The position numbers were made by a program, and so were the translations under genes. Positions 56,576-64,000 of a DNA stretch of 64,000 nucleotides are shown in pieces. The notes beneath the pieces were generated by a model that was not told where the DNA came from, ran no database searches, and worked only from the letters and a program-made list of their open reading frames with translations. Where the stretch lies: positions 131,541,547 to 131,605,546 of the forward strand of contig CM054116.1 in the NCBI GenBank assembly GCA_028673005.1, given 5' to 3'. Position 1 is the first letter of the stretch. Every line of letters starts with the position of its first letter. This DNA is from Tanypteryx hageni. Lineage: Eukaryota; Arthropoda; Insecta; Odonata; Petaluridae.

Positions 56576-57150
56576 CACAGCTGTCAGTAGTCACCTGGCC
56601 CTCGAAGAGGACGGACGTGCCTTTCACTTCCTCCTGCGAGCGCTGACCTGTCTGCGAGCGACACCTGTAGTAGTAGCAGTAGCTGTAGTTTAGCTGTAGC
56701 CGTATTGTTGCGTTAAGTAGAACTAGTATTTTTTCTATTTATTCTATTTATTTTTTCATCTTCTTACGTTAATTGTTTTGTTGTAATTGTAGTTTAACTC
56801 ATCTTTGAGCGTAAAGCTTACTCATCCTTCTCTTGCCGTATCATAGTAGTTAATTGCGTCTCTCAGCCACTAAATCCGTAATCTTTGTAATATTTATTTA
56901 TAGTAGCGTATTACTTTACTCGTTCTTAATTATTTCCTTTTACCTTAGCATTTCTTTAGCTTCTAAATCTACATTGCTCTTGTGCTAAACTTTCTTGCTT
57001 ATTTACTAACGTTGTTGGTGTAGTGAAACACTTTCCCTTTCACTTTTTACCTGCGCTCGACCCTAATTTAACCTTGAAGACAGCCAACCGCGTATTTACG
57101 TTAGGTCTAGTATATTTATATAGATAGTACAGATTAGTTAAGAGGATAGG

Positions 57151-58182
57151 ATGGCTACTCCGAGGACTCCTGTTTCCTCCTTCTTGCGCGACGCTGGTTG
57201 CGAGGCCATGAGGTCTCGGATCACGGAGCTGGAGAGGGTGGTTGCGGACCTCCTTCAGAGGGTGGAAAGGTCGGAGGCAGCCTTGGCGCGTGGGAGGGGT
57301 GCGGGTTCTTCCCTGAGAGCAAACCGCGCCAAAATGGCGGCTCGGGTTCGCCTGGGTGCGGAAGCCGGCAGAGCGATCGGGGAGGCTCCTAGCTCCTCTT
57401 CGCGGGTCGAGGGTCCTCCGGTCCGGAAGCCCGATGAGTGGTGTGTGGTGTCCACTCGGGGGGATCGTGGGGTGGTGTTGCGGAGACAGGGAGTTGGGAA
57501 CGCCTCGGTGGCCCCTCTTCCTGTTAGTAATCGGTTTGCGGTGTTGTCGGAGGACGACTCCACTGCCGTTACGCCCGTGCCCGCTCCCGTCTCCTCGGTG
57601 GAGGCCGGGCCCAAGGAGAGCTCGGGGGGAAAGAGAGGGCTGTTAGTGATAGGGAGCTCCAACGTCCGGCGTGTGGTGGCGCCTTTACTGTCACGGGCCC
57701 GCCGGGAGGGAGTTCACGAGCGGGTGTTCTCCAGGTGTATACCAGGAGGTTCGGTGCCCCAGGTGACGAAGGAGTTCAGGGTGTCGGTATCGGGCACGGG
57801 TTGCTCCTCGCTGCGGGTGGTGGCCCATGTTGGTACCAATGACGCTTCGAAGCGCGGCTCCGAGGAGGTCTTAAGCTCTTTTAAGGACTTGGCCGCTGAG
57901 GTTGCTCGTGTCCGAGAGGAGTCTGGTGCTGATGTGCGGCTTTCCATCTGTAGCATTGTTCCTCGGACGGACTGCGGTTCTATGGTTTGGAGCCGAGTGG
58001 TCGGGCTGAACCGTAGGCTGTGGGACTTCTGTAGGGGCAATGGAGTGGACTTCGTTGACCTGAGGCCGGTCCTGGACTCATGTAGGGCATCCCTAAACGG
58101 TTCTGGTGTGCACTACACTGCCGAGGCTGCGGAGGCGGTAGCGCGTAGGGTGTTTGAGCATTCTAGGGCTTTTTTAGGTTAG
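57151..58182 (+). CDS. CR1 ORF1 protein with SGNH/GDSL esterase-like domain
   Basis: A 343-residue protein. Residues 22-48 (ITELERVVADLLQRVERSEAAL) look like a short coiled coil. Residues 50-160 are low-complexity. Residues 163-343 form an SGNH-hydrolase-like domain: LLVIGSSNVRR at 164-174 (nucleophile Ser block), HVGTND at 226-231 (Gly/Asn block) and SGVHYT at 318-323 (His block). Such esterase domains are a hallmark of many CR1 ORF1 proteins, which chaperone the RNA and may act on lipids (family knowledge). The usual Asp two or three residues before the catalytic His is replaced by Ser318, so catalysis may be weakened or use another residue. The ORF is strikingly GC-rich compared with ORF2. 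It ends 35 bases before the ORF2 ATG. Confidence 0.85.
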   Translation: MATPRTPVSSFLRDAGCEAMRSRITELERVVADLLQRVERSEAALARGRGAGSSLRANRAKMAARVRLGAEAGRAIGEAPSSSSRVEGPPVRKPDEWCVVSTRGDRGVVLRRQGVGNASVAPLPVSNRFAVLSEDDSTAVTPVPAPVSSVEAGPKESSGGKRGLLVIGSSNVRRVVAPLLSRARREGVHERVFSRCIPGGSVPQVTKEFRVSVSGTGCSSLRVVAHVGTNDASKRGSEEVLSSFKDLAAEVARVREESGADVRLSICSIVPRTDCGSMVWSRVVGLNRRLWDFCRGNGVDFVDLRPVLDSCRASLNGSGVHYTAEAAEAVARRVFEHSRAFLG

Positions 58183-58217
58183 ATTTAAGCAATTGCAATT
58201 TTTTAGCAAGCGTTGAG

Positions 58218-61200
58218 ATGCACGCCAATAGTAGATCAGATGGTAGGTTAGGATGTAGGCAGCTTGCCGGTACGGGATTAATTGAGAGCACAATAGGGGA
58301 AAATGTAAGAAATCCGTGCGGTAACAGAATTATCGAAGGCATGGGGATAAACGATTTTCCATGCAACAATTCCGTAGATAATGCGTGCGACCTTAACAAC
58401 GCTATAAACCCGACGTTAAGTAACAGTAGAATACATTCCAAGCGTAGAAATAGTCGACAAAGTAGGAAGGATAAGGAGGCAGTAAATAATAATAATTATA
58501 ATCTTAATAATAATAACAGTAATAATAGCTCAGTAGAGCGCGAGGAACCGTTACGTAGTCATAGCGAGAAATTAAAAATCATTACGGTTAATTGTCGCAG
58601 CATTCGCAGGAAGGAGGCCGAATTTGAACATCTTATTCGTAGTCTGCGTGCTGATGTAGTTATAGGCACTGAAAGTTGGCTTACGGCAGACATAGCCAGT
58701 CAGGAGATCTTTCCTCGTGACTATAGCGTATTCAGGAAAGATCGATGTATCCGGTCGGGAGGTGGAGTCTTTATAGCAGTTAGCAATAAATACGAAAGTT
58801 ACCCAATACAGATTAACGACGACGAAGTCGAAAGTGTTTGGTGTCGTGTGAAAGGAAGCGACTCAAAAACTATAAATATATGCGCTTTTTATAGACCCCC
58901 AAATGCGAGCGTGGAAACTATTCATTCTCTAGAGAAACAAGTGGCGACGCTAAATTCGTCTAATAAAGATAAAGCCATTATAATCGGGGGCGATTTCAAT
59001 CTTCCGTCAATAGATTGGAGGCATAATTGCTTTTATCCCGGAGGTAGAGAGCGTGAATCGTGCGAGGCGTTACTAGAAACTTTCGGTAAGCACTCATTGT
59101 ATCAATTAGTGAGATTTCCCACGAGATTTAATAATATATTAGATTTATTTGTTACTAATCTTCCTGAGCGTATGAATAGAGTATCTGATGCTGAGGGAAT
59201 AAGCGATCACAAGGCAGTTTACGTGGAATTTCAGTTAATTATTGAGAAACAGGTTAAGGCCAAAAGAAAACTTTATGTATTCGCCAAAGCCGATTTCACA
59301 AGATTTAGGTCTTTTCTGCGAAATAAATATACTAATTTCTGCAATTTAACCGATAGTGCAGACGCGGAGGAATCCTGGTGCATGTTCAGAGATATGATGC
59401 GAGAGTGTACAGATAAATTTATTCCGAGCAAACTGAAGCGTGATAGTGCAGAACCTAGATGGTACAATCAGGAAGTAAGAAGCGCTCTCCGACGTCAAAG
59501 AAAACTCCACTCTCGCGTAAATAACACATCCTCAACAGCTACGGTCGAACAGAATGCAATAATAAGGCATCAATACAAGGAGGCGCGCTCCATAGCCAGA
59601 GTAGCAATGCGTAATGCGTTTAACAATTATAAAAAGAAGGTTTTACAGGAAAACTTGAAAGAGAACCCAAAAGCATTTTGGTCTTACGTCAGGGAAGTTC
59701 AAGGTAGGGGCCCCACTATTGCGTCACTGCGGTCGGAAACGGGAAACGTAGTTCACGATAGTATGGATAAAGCAAACCTATTAAATCATCACTTTCAGAA
59801 AGCTTTTACTCGTGATGACGATGAATGTGAAACCCCTATTCCTATGCGTCAGGGCGATTCGATGGAAGATTTGGTATTTTCGGAAAATGGCATCGCGCTC
59901 CAACTTCATTCAATTAAGCCAAATAAATCTCCTGGACCGGAGGAAATTCCTGCGCGTGTAATGAAAGAATTAGCTGCTGAAATCGCGCCGTATTTGAAAA
60001 TTATATTCGAGAAATCCATTAGAGAAGGAGTAGTTCCTAAAGATTGGAAGGTGGCACATGTTACGCCCATCCATAAGAGTGGCGACAGAGAGAACCCCGA
60101 AAATTATAGGCCGATATCCTTAACTTCATTATCGTGCAAGATACTTGAGCACATAGTCTTTAGCTCTGTAATGCGCTATTTAGATAGTCATTCATTGCTT
60201 AGCGGATGCCAACACGGATTCCGGAGAGGTAGATCATGCGAAACGCAGCTCGGCCTGTTCGTGGACGATTTGTTGCGATGCGGAGAGAAAAATACTCAGG
60301 TCAATGCCATATTCATTGATTTCAGGAAGGCGTTCGATAAAGTATCTCATAGGAAATTAATTGCGAAGTTAGGACAATGTGGTATCAATTCGAAAGTTGT
60401 CGGTTGGGTGAGAGACTTCCTCTCGAATAGGGAACAGATAGTTGTCATCGATGGGAAATACTCGTCCCCCGTTAAAGTTGCTTCGGGTGTTCCTCAGGGA
60501 AGTGTATTGGGCCCTCTGCTCTTCTTAATCTATGTAAATGATATGTGCTCGGTTGTTCGTAGTAAAATTAGGCTTTTCGCCGATGACACCGTTCTATATA
60601 ATGAAATAAAAAATCAGGAGGACCATCAGTCTCTGTGTGAAGACTTAAGAGCCATTTCAGCGTGGTGCAAAGAATGGCAAATCGAAATTAATTATACTAA
60701 ATGTGCCGCAGTCACGTTCTGGAAAAGTAAGAACAAAGATTTAGGTTTCGAATATAAAATAGATGAAATGAGTATTCGACAAGCTGAGTATGTAAAATAT
60801 TTAGGAGTAACCATTTGTCGAGATCTTTCGTGGGACATGCACATTCGTCGAGTTATAGGCGCGGCCAACAAGAAACTGGCATTCATAGGTAGAATAGTAC
60901 GGAACACTACAGAGAAAGTACGCGAAACATGCTACTTATCACTGGTAAGACCACAAGTGGAATACGCAGCGAGCATATGGGATCCGTACGAGAAGGGACA
61001 CATAATTCAACTAGAAAGAGTACAGCGCAGAGCAGCCAGATTTGTAAAACAAAAGTACGAACATAAGGAAAGCGTCACCTCTTTATTGAGCGATTTGAAC
61101 TGGGTATCACTGGAGGAGCGTAGATTGCACTCAAGGTTGAAACTTCTAGAGAAATATAGGTCAGAATGTCTAAAAGAGGAGGTAGTGGGAATAATTGTGG

Positions 61201-61343
61201 CACCGACGTATATAGGTAGAAATGATCGAGACGATAAAATACGTGAGATCGATTGTAGGACGGAACGTTATCTAGGCTCGTTCTTTCCGAGGACAATAAG
61301 AGATCACAATAGGAAATTTCGAATTGCGTTAGACAATCTTTAG
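58218..61343 (+). CDS. CR1 ORF2: APE endonuclease and reverse transcriptase
   Basis: 1041 residues, with no stops. The N-terminal 110 residues are Asn/Ser-rich. The APE-type endonuclease spans about 118-340, with VNCRSIR (124), GTESWL (150), FYRPP (224), GGDFNLP (257-263) and SDH (329-331). RT spans about 565-870: PNKSPGPEEIP, KDWKVAHVTPIHK, NYRPISLTS, FIDFRKAFDKV (motif A, 699), GVPQGSVLGPLLF (motif B, 757), FADDTVLY (motif C, 787) and YLGVTICRDLSW. The C-terminal region has CYLSLVRPQVEYAASIWD, QRRAARFVK and IREIDCRTERY. All catalytic residues of both enzymes are present. The protein nicks target DNA and primes reverse transcription there (family knowledge). The copy looks capable of coding for retrotransposition. 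Confidence 0.93.
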   Translation: MHANSRSDGRLGCRQLAGTGLIESTIGENVRNPCGNRIIEGMGINDFPCNNSVDNACDLNNAINPTLSNSRIHSKRRNSRQSRKDKEAVNNNNYNLNNNNSNNSSVEREEPLRSHSEKLKIITVNCRSIRRKEAEFEHLIRSLRADVVIGTESWLTADIASQEIFPRDYSVFRKDRCIRSGGGVFIAVSNKYESYPIQINDDEVESVWCRVKGSDSKTINICAFYRPPNASVETIHSLEKQVATLNSSNKDKAIIIGGDFNLPSIDWRHNCFYPGGRERESCEALLETFGKHSLYQLVRFPTRFNNILDLFVTNLPERMNRVSDAEGISDHKAVYVEFQLIIEKQVKAKRKLYVFAKADFTRFRSFLRNKYTNFCNLTDSADAEESWCMFRDMMRECTDKFIPSKLKRDSAEPRWYNQEVRSALRRQRKLHSRVNNTSSTATVEQNAIIRHQYKEARSIARVAMRNAFNNYKKKVLQENLKENPKAFWSYVREVQGRGPTIASLRSETGNVVHDSMDKANLLNHHFQKAFTRDDDECETPIPMRQGDSMEDLVFSENGIALQLHSIKPNKSPGPEEIPARVMKELAAEIAPYLKIIFEKSIREGVVPKDWKVAHVTPIHKSGDRENPENYRPISLTSLSCKILEHIVFSSVMRYLDSHSLLSGCQHGFRRGRSCETQLGLFVDDLLRCGEKNTQVNAIFIDFRKAFDKVSHRKLIAKLGQCGINSKVVGWVRDFLSNREQIVVIDGKYSSPVKVASGVPQGSVLGPLLFLIYVNDMCSVVRSKIRLFADDTVLYNEIKNQEDHQSLCEDLRAISAWCKEWQIEINYTKCAAVTFWKSKNKDLGFEYKIDEMSIRQAEYVKYLGVTICRDLSWDMHIRRVIGAANKKLAFIGRIVRNTTEKVRETCYLSLVRPQVEYAASIWDPYEKGHIIQLERVQRRAARFVKQKYEHKESVTSLLSDLNWVSLEERRLHSRLKLLEKYRSECLKEEVVGIIVAPTYIGRNDRDDKIREIDCRTERYLGSFFPRTIRDHNRKFRIALDNL

Positions 61344-61351
61344 GTAGGATT

Positions 61352-61397
61352 GGTGCATTGCACCCCCTGCCACCCACCAACTTGGTGAATTGCAGGG
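61352..61397 (+). repeat. CR1 3'-end RNA hairpins
   Basis: GGTGCATTGCACC (61352-61364) is a near-palindrome. Next, CCCTGC (61365-61370) pairs with GCAGGG (61392-61397), enclosing the inner palindrome CACCAACTTGGTG (61375-61387). The 3' terminal TAGATG repeats follow. The same inner stem exists in altered sequence in the older copies at 12.72 and 19.66 kb. Confidence 0.7.
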
Positions 61398-61401
61398 TAA
61401 C

Positions 61402-61424
61402 TTGTAGATGTAGATGTAGATGTC
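61402..61424 (+). repeat. (TAGATG)n 3' terminus of CR1
   Basis: Three to four tandem TAGATG units end the element. The same unit ends the CR1 copies at 12.69, 19.70, 33.26 and 35.22 kb. Confidence 0.85.
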
Positions 61425-62050
61425 TTCCTCTCTTCCTTCCGGTCTACTTATCAGCTCTCCTCTCTTGCATCTGCTCTTTCTCTTCCCCATCCATGCTACA
61501 GAGCGCTTCAGTTTTCAGCAGCACTCGGATCGGCATAAGATTTAAACTATAATTTAAGCATTAAATCGGAGCTTTACCCCTACTCTTATGGAACTGGATC
61601 ATTTATCGTACGATGGCATTTCGTGGAAAGGAAAACTTCAAGCCATAGCTTTGAATGTTGAAAACGAGGTATTTTTTGCGCCAGGCGTTTTTATGGCACG
61701 CGACACCGATCCCTGACTCCCGTTAACGGCAAACTGAGAAATAAAAGTTTAAGAGACATGCATCGTGCCGAACGATTCCCTTCCCTCCCTCTTCCACCTT
61801 TCTCTTTTCACGCGCCAAGGTCGCGCCAGGGCAAGGATCGCAACGAGGAATGGAATTATAAGGCGAAACGGAAATTGAGCCGAGGTAGAGAGAGAGAAAG
61901 GGGTGGAATGCTCTTTGCTTTCACTTCGAGAAAAGATAGGAAAGGAGGGAATGAGGGGGATGGGGAGAAATAAGGTCAAAGTGAGAGAGAGAGAGAGGGG
62001 GGATGCGAAGGGATTAAGGAGCTAAAGGGGGGAGGGGGAGTCGTCTGTGT
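61425..62050. other. Spacer, no gene recognised
   Basis: Contains a GA run at about 61983-61998 and purine-rich frames. No domain was recognised. Confidence 0.5.
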
Positions 62051-62059
62051 CGTTCCCTT

Positions 62060-62330
62060 CTCGTCCTCTTGGGGATGACGTCATTACATCGCCTCTCCCT
62101 CGGGCCACCTGCTCGGGTCCAGGTGCAGTAAAGTGCGAGGGTGGGAGCGGGGGGGGGGGGAGGGGCGAGGTTTGATATCGCGGGGGGCGGGAGTGGCGGA
62201 GGCGGCGTAAAAGAAGGCGCGCCTAAGAGAGGACGCCACGCCACAGGAGTAGCGGCAGAGCCGTGATTTATGACAGCGCGGCTGCGACGATATCGCCCTG
62301 TGGTTCTCCTAAATCCCGGAAGACTTTAGA
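62060..62330. promoter_or_regulatory. CpG-rich candidate promoter or enhancer with CRE
   Basis: Locally very GC- and CpG-rich in an AT-rich window. It holds a palindromic CRE TGACGTCA (62076-62083), E-boxes CACCTG and CAGGTG, G-runs (up to about 12 G near 62151), GGGGCGAGG and GGGGGGCGGGAG boxes, GGCGCGCC, and TTTATGACAGC near 62267. The cluster suggests a regulatory region of a host gene, but no coding exon was found next to it. Confidence 0.4.
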
Positions 62331-62560
62331 GGGGAACCGGAGAAGGTAGCGGGGATGGAGGGGAGGAAATGAGGAGAAGGTGAACGGGGGAGAAGGGAAT
62401 ATGGGGGAAGGGAATGGGGAGAAATGAGGGCGGGTGTCTTAGGGTTGCAGCTTTAGAGATTTCAAATGGAAGGCGGAGGCGAGGGGAAGGAACAGGTGGG
62501 GGGGAGGGCAGGGGTGGGGCGGAAATGCGGATTACAGGGGCGAGAAAAGCTCTTCGTGTG
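62331..62560. repeat. Purine/G-rich stretch
   Basis: GGGGA/GGAGG-rich sequence on plus with no coding meaning. The overlapping Pro/Ser frame on minus is an artefact. Confidence 0.7.
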
Positions 62561-64000
62561 AAAGTTTCGTATGTTTTTGGATCGTATGTTCGCGTGCTCG
62601 TCACACGCGCGTGTCCGCCGATCTTCCGCGAGTAAAAAGACAAGTGGCGACAGAATTTTGAGAAACTTTTTATCCGAAGGAACTTCATTGCTCTCATTTT
62701 TCCCTTCGCCGAAGTGTTCTAGAACAGTTACGTACGGCGCACGGACGAAAAATATATTAGTGTATTTTTCGGAAAACCGAAAGAATTAAAGGGATTTCTT
62801 AACGATTCTGCGGGGGTTTCACCTTGCTCGGTCGTAGGAGCAAGTTGCAAACATTACTGTATCATGTCGCAACACCTGCTCTGGGGTAGTGTAATCACCG
62901 TCGAGGGATTCATAAAACGGATGATTTCTTGCACGCGGCCATTGGACTCCATTGCTGCACTGTTCTCGCTGTTCCCATCCTTCTTTCGTATGGTACATGT
63001 CTCCTCCGCAAACAACGTGTTTTATTTTCCTCTCCGCTTTTTCACACCGTTTGGCTTCTTTCCTTCGAGTCTTACCTTGCTGAAGTCTCCATTTTCCTTT
63101 TCCGAGACGTACTTCTACAAACAATTACTAGAATGGCTAGATTTCTTTTCATTCGACGATGGACTCTACTTTTTTTAGAATATACGGTGAAACCATTCTT
63201 TCGGAGAGAGGTAAGCTCTGAATTGGATTACTCTCGTCTGATTCTGGAGGTGATTCGAGTCACGAAAACGCACAGAAATGCTAACCGTGAGGGAAAAGAC
63301 AAGACTGTCTTTAACTGCTGAGCAAGGTCTAAATTTTGAGACAAAATTCTGGATAGATCAACGTAACCTGGATTAGGGAAGTAGGAAATATTCCTATAGT
63401 GGTAGTGGTAGGGATTCAAAGAGTGAAAATACTTATATGTTCTTCAATTTCCATTAATAGGATATTGCAGTAGGAGAGTTTTCGAGTTTATTAGGTCTTT
63501 TCCTTTTAGAAAATCTAATTCTGGGTTAACACTTAATCTCACGGAAAAGTTGCACAAAGTTAGCCACCTTTCCTTAAGGAAGGATGACTAAATACTACAA
63601 CTCTTATCTTATTATATAATAAGCTACTTTTGTCCCTCGCGCTCGACTTTGGCGCCACTCTTAGAAAGACTTTATAAACGAGTGGGAGAATCGAGAACTA
63701 TTTACGACTGACTGTAATGCTATTCTAACAAACTTTCCGAGTCGGTAGAAAATTGAAATTTGGTAGGAATGTTTGATTTTTATATTAAAAGCCATTTACG
63801 AAAAAAAATCCACAAAAAAGACTCGGGTTTGACTCCAGTAGATAATTTCTATTTCCCATAAGATAACACGTAATTATCGAATTTTCGGCCTACAGGTATT
63901 TTACACTTTTGCGAATTAAAATTAGAAATAATTGACCTAAGATCTTTGTGTCTGAACCTTTTTAAGGAAACATATATAACATTTCCTATTCTTATCGTCA
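62561..64000. other. Right flank, no gene recognised
   Basis: A 101-codon minus frame (63124-62819) is basic in its first part, ends SLDGDYTTPEQVLRHDTVMF and has coding-like texture. I do not recognise it, and overlapping frames on plus are equally long. A weak B-box-like GGTTTGACTCC lies at about 63826. Confidence 0.45.

Larger units (their letters stand above)
56580..61424 (+). mobile_element. CR1-type LINE, apparently full-length and intact
   Basis: About 4.8 kb: a 5' leader of roughly 570 bases with GTAGTAGTAGCAGTAG repeats, two uninterrupted ORFs, a 3' UTR of about 50 bases with two palindromes, and a terminal (TAGATG)n. The ORF1 type (SGNH-hydrolase-like), the ORF2 endonuclease/RT motifs and the microsatellite 3' end place it in the CR1 group. 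The exact 5' boundary is estimated from where leader-like GC-richer sequence begins, and no target duplication was identified, which is usual for CR1. Two nearly identical truncated relatives lie at 33.3 and 34.1 kb. Confidence 0.9.

Noticed and set aside
57255..57662. Minus-strand 135-codon frame and other frames within CR1 ORF1
   Set aside because: Shadows of the GC-rich ORF1 coding strand.

Overview
The window is eukaryotic nuclear DNA and most likely comes from an arthropod, probably an insect. This is inferred from AT-rich intergenic DNA, dinucleotide and CT-rich arrays, tRNA-derived SINEs, and a transposon set of CR1-like and RTE-like LINEs, piggyBac, Penelope-like, Harbinger-like and pogo-like elements. 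I cannot name the species. Only one ordinary host gene is convincing: a single-exon membrane RING-CH (MARCH-type) E3 ubiquitin ligase at 36.5-37.1 kb with its own polyadenylation signals. Nearly everything else that can be recognised is mobile DNA, low-complexity sequence or unannotated AT-rich spacer.

Layout. 0-11.4 kb: gene-poor DNA with two (TA)n tracts around a hammerhead-like core, a CT-rich domain (6.4-7.3 kb) and a pyrimidine minisatellite (8.0-8.5 kb). 11.37-17.86 kb: a piggyBac element flanked by TTAA. Its transposase gene is split by an antisense CR1-like LINE, which is itself split by a full-length RTE-like LINE carrying a 10-bp target duplication. 17.9-20.8 kb: three decayed CR1-like fragments in alternating orientation. 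21.4-22.7 kb: CT-rich DNA. 26.5-29.0 kb: a SINE followed by a second, 5'-truncated RTE copy on the minus strand that shares the coding lesions of the first. 30.4-31.0 kb: a SINE abutting a pogo/Tigger-like MITE with a central hairpin. 33.3-35.2 kb: two truncated CR1 copies in opposite orientation. 36.5 kb: the MARCH gene. 40.7-42.6 kb: a MITE-like relic, a Harbinger-like deletion derivative and a fold-back SINE palindrome. 43.0-47.3 kb: a Penelope-like element with inverted terminal repeats and hammerhead cores, apparently nested in a jockey-group LINE, with a purine minisatellite at the upstream edge. 48-51.9 kb: an inverted array of AT-rich repeat units, each with a conserved small hairpin. 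53.7-55.1 kb: a long inverted repeat and a SINE head. 56.6-61.4 kb: an apparently intact two-ORF CR1-type retrotransposon. 62-62.6 kb: a GC-rich, CRE-containing candidate promoter region with no recognised downstream gene.

How the parts relate. The CR1 element at 56.6-61.4 kb encodes an SGNH-hydrolase-like ORF1 and an endonuclease/reverse transcriptase ORF2. It is very similar to the truncated copies at 33.3 and 34.1 kb, so this subfamily has been active recently. Older CR1 lineages at 12.7-20.8 kb are heavily mutated but keep a hairpin near the 3' end. The two RTE copies derive from an already defective source and must have moved in trans or by DNA duplication. The layered insertions give a relative age order at 11-18 kb: piggyBac oldest, then CR1-like, then RTE.
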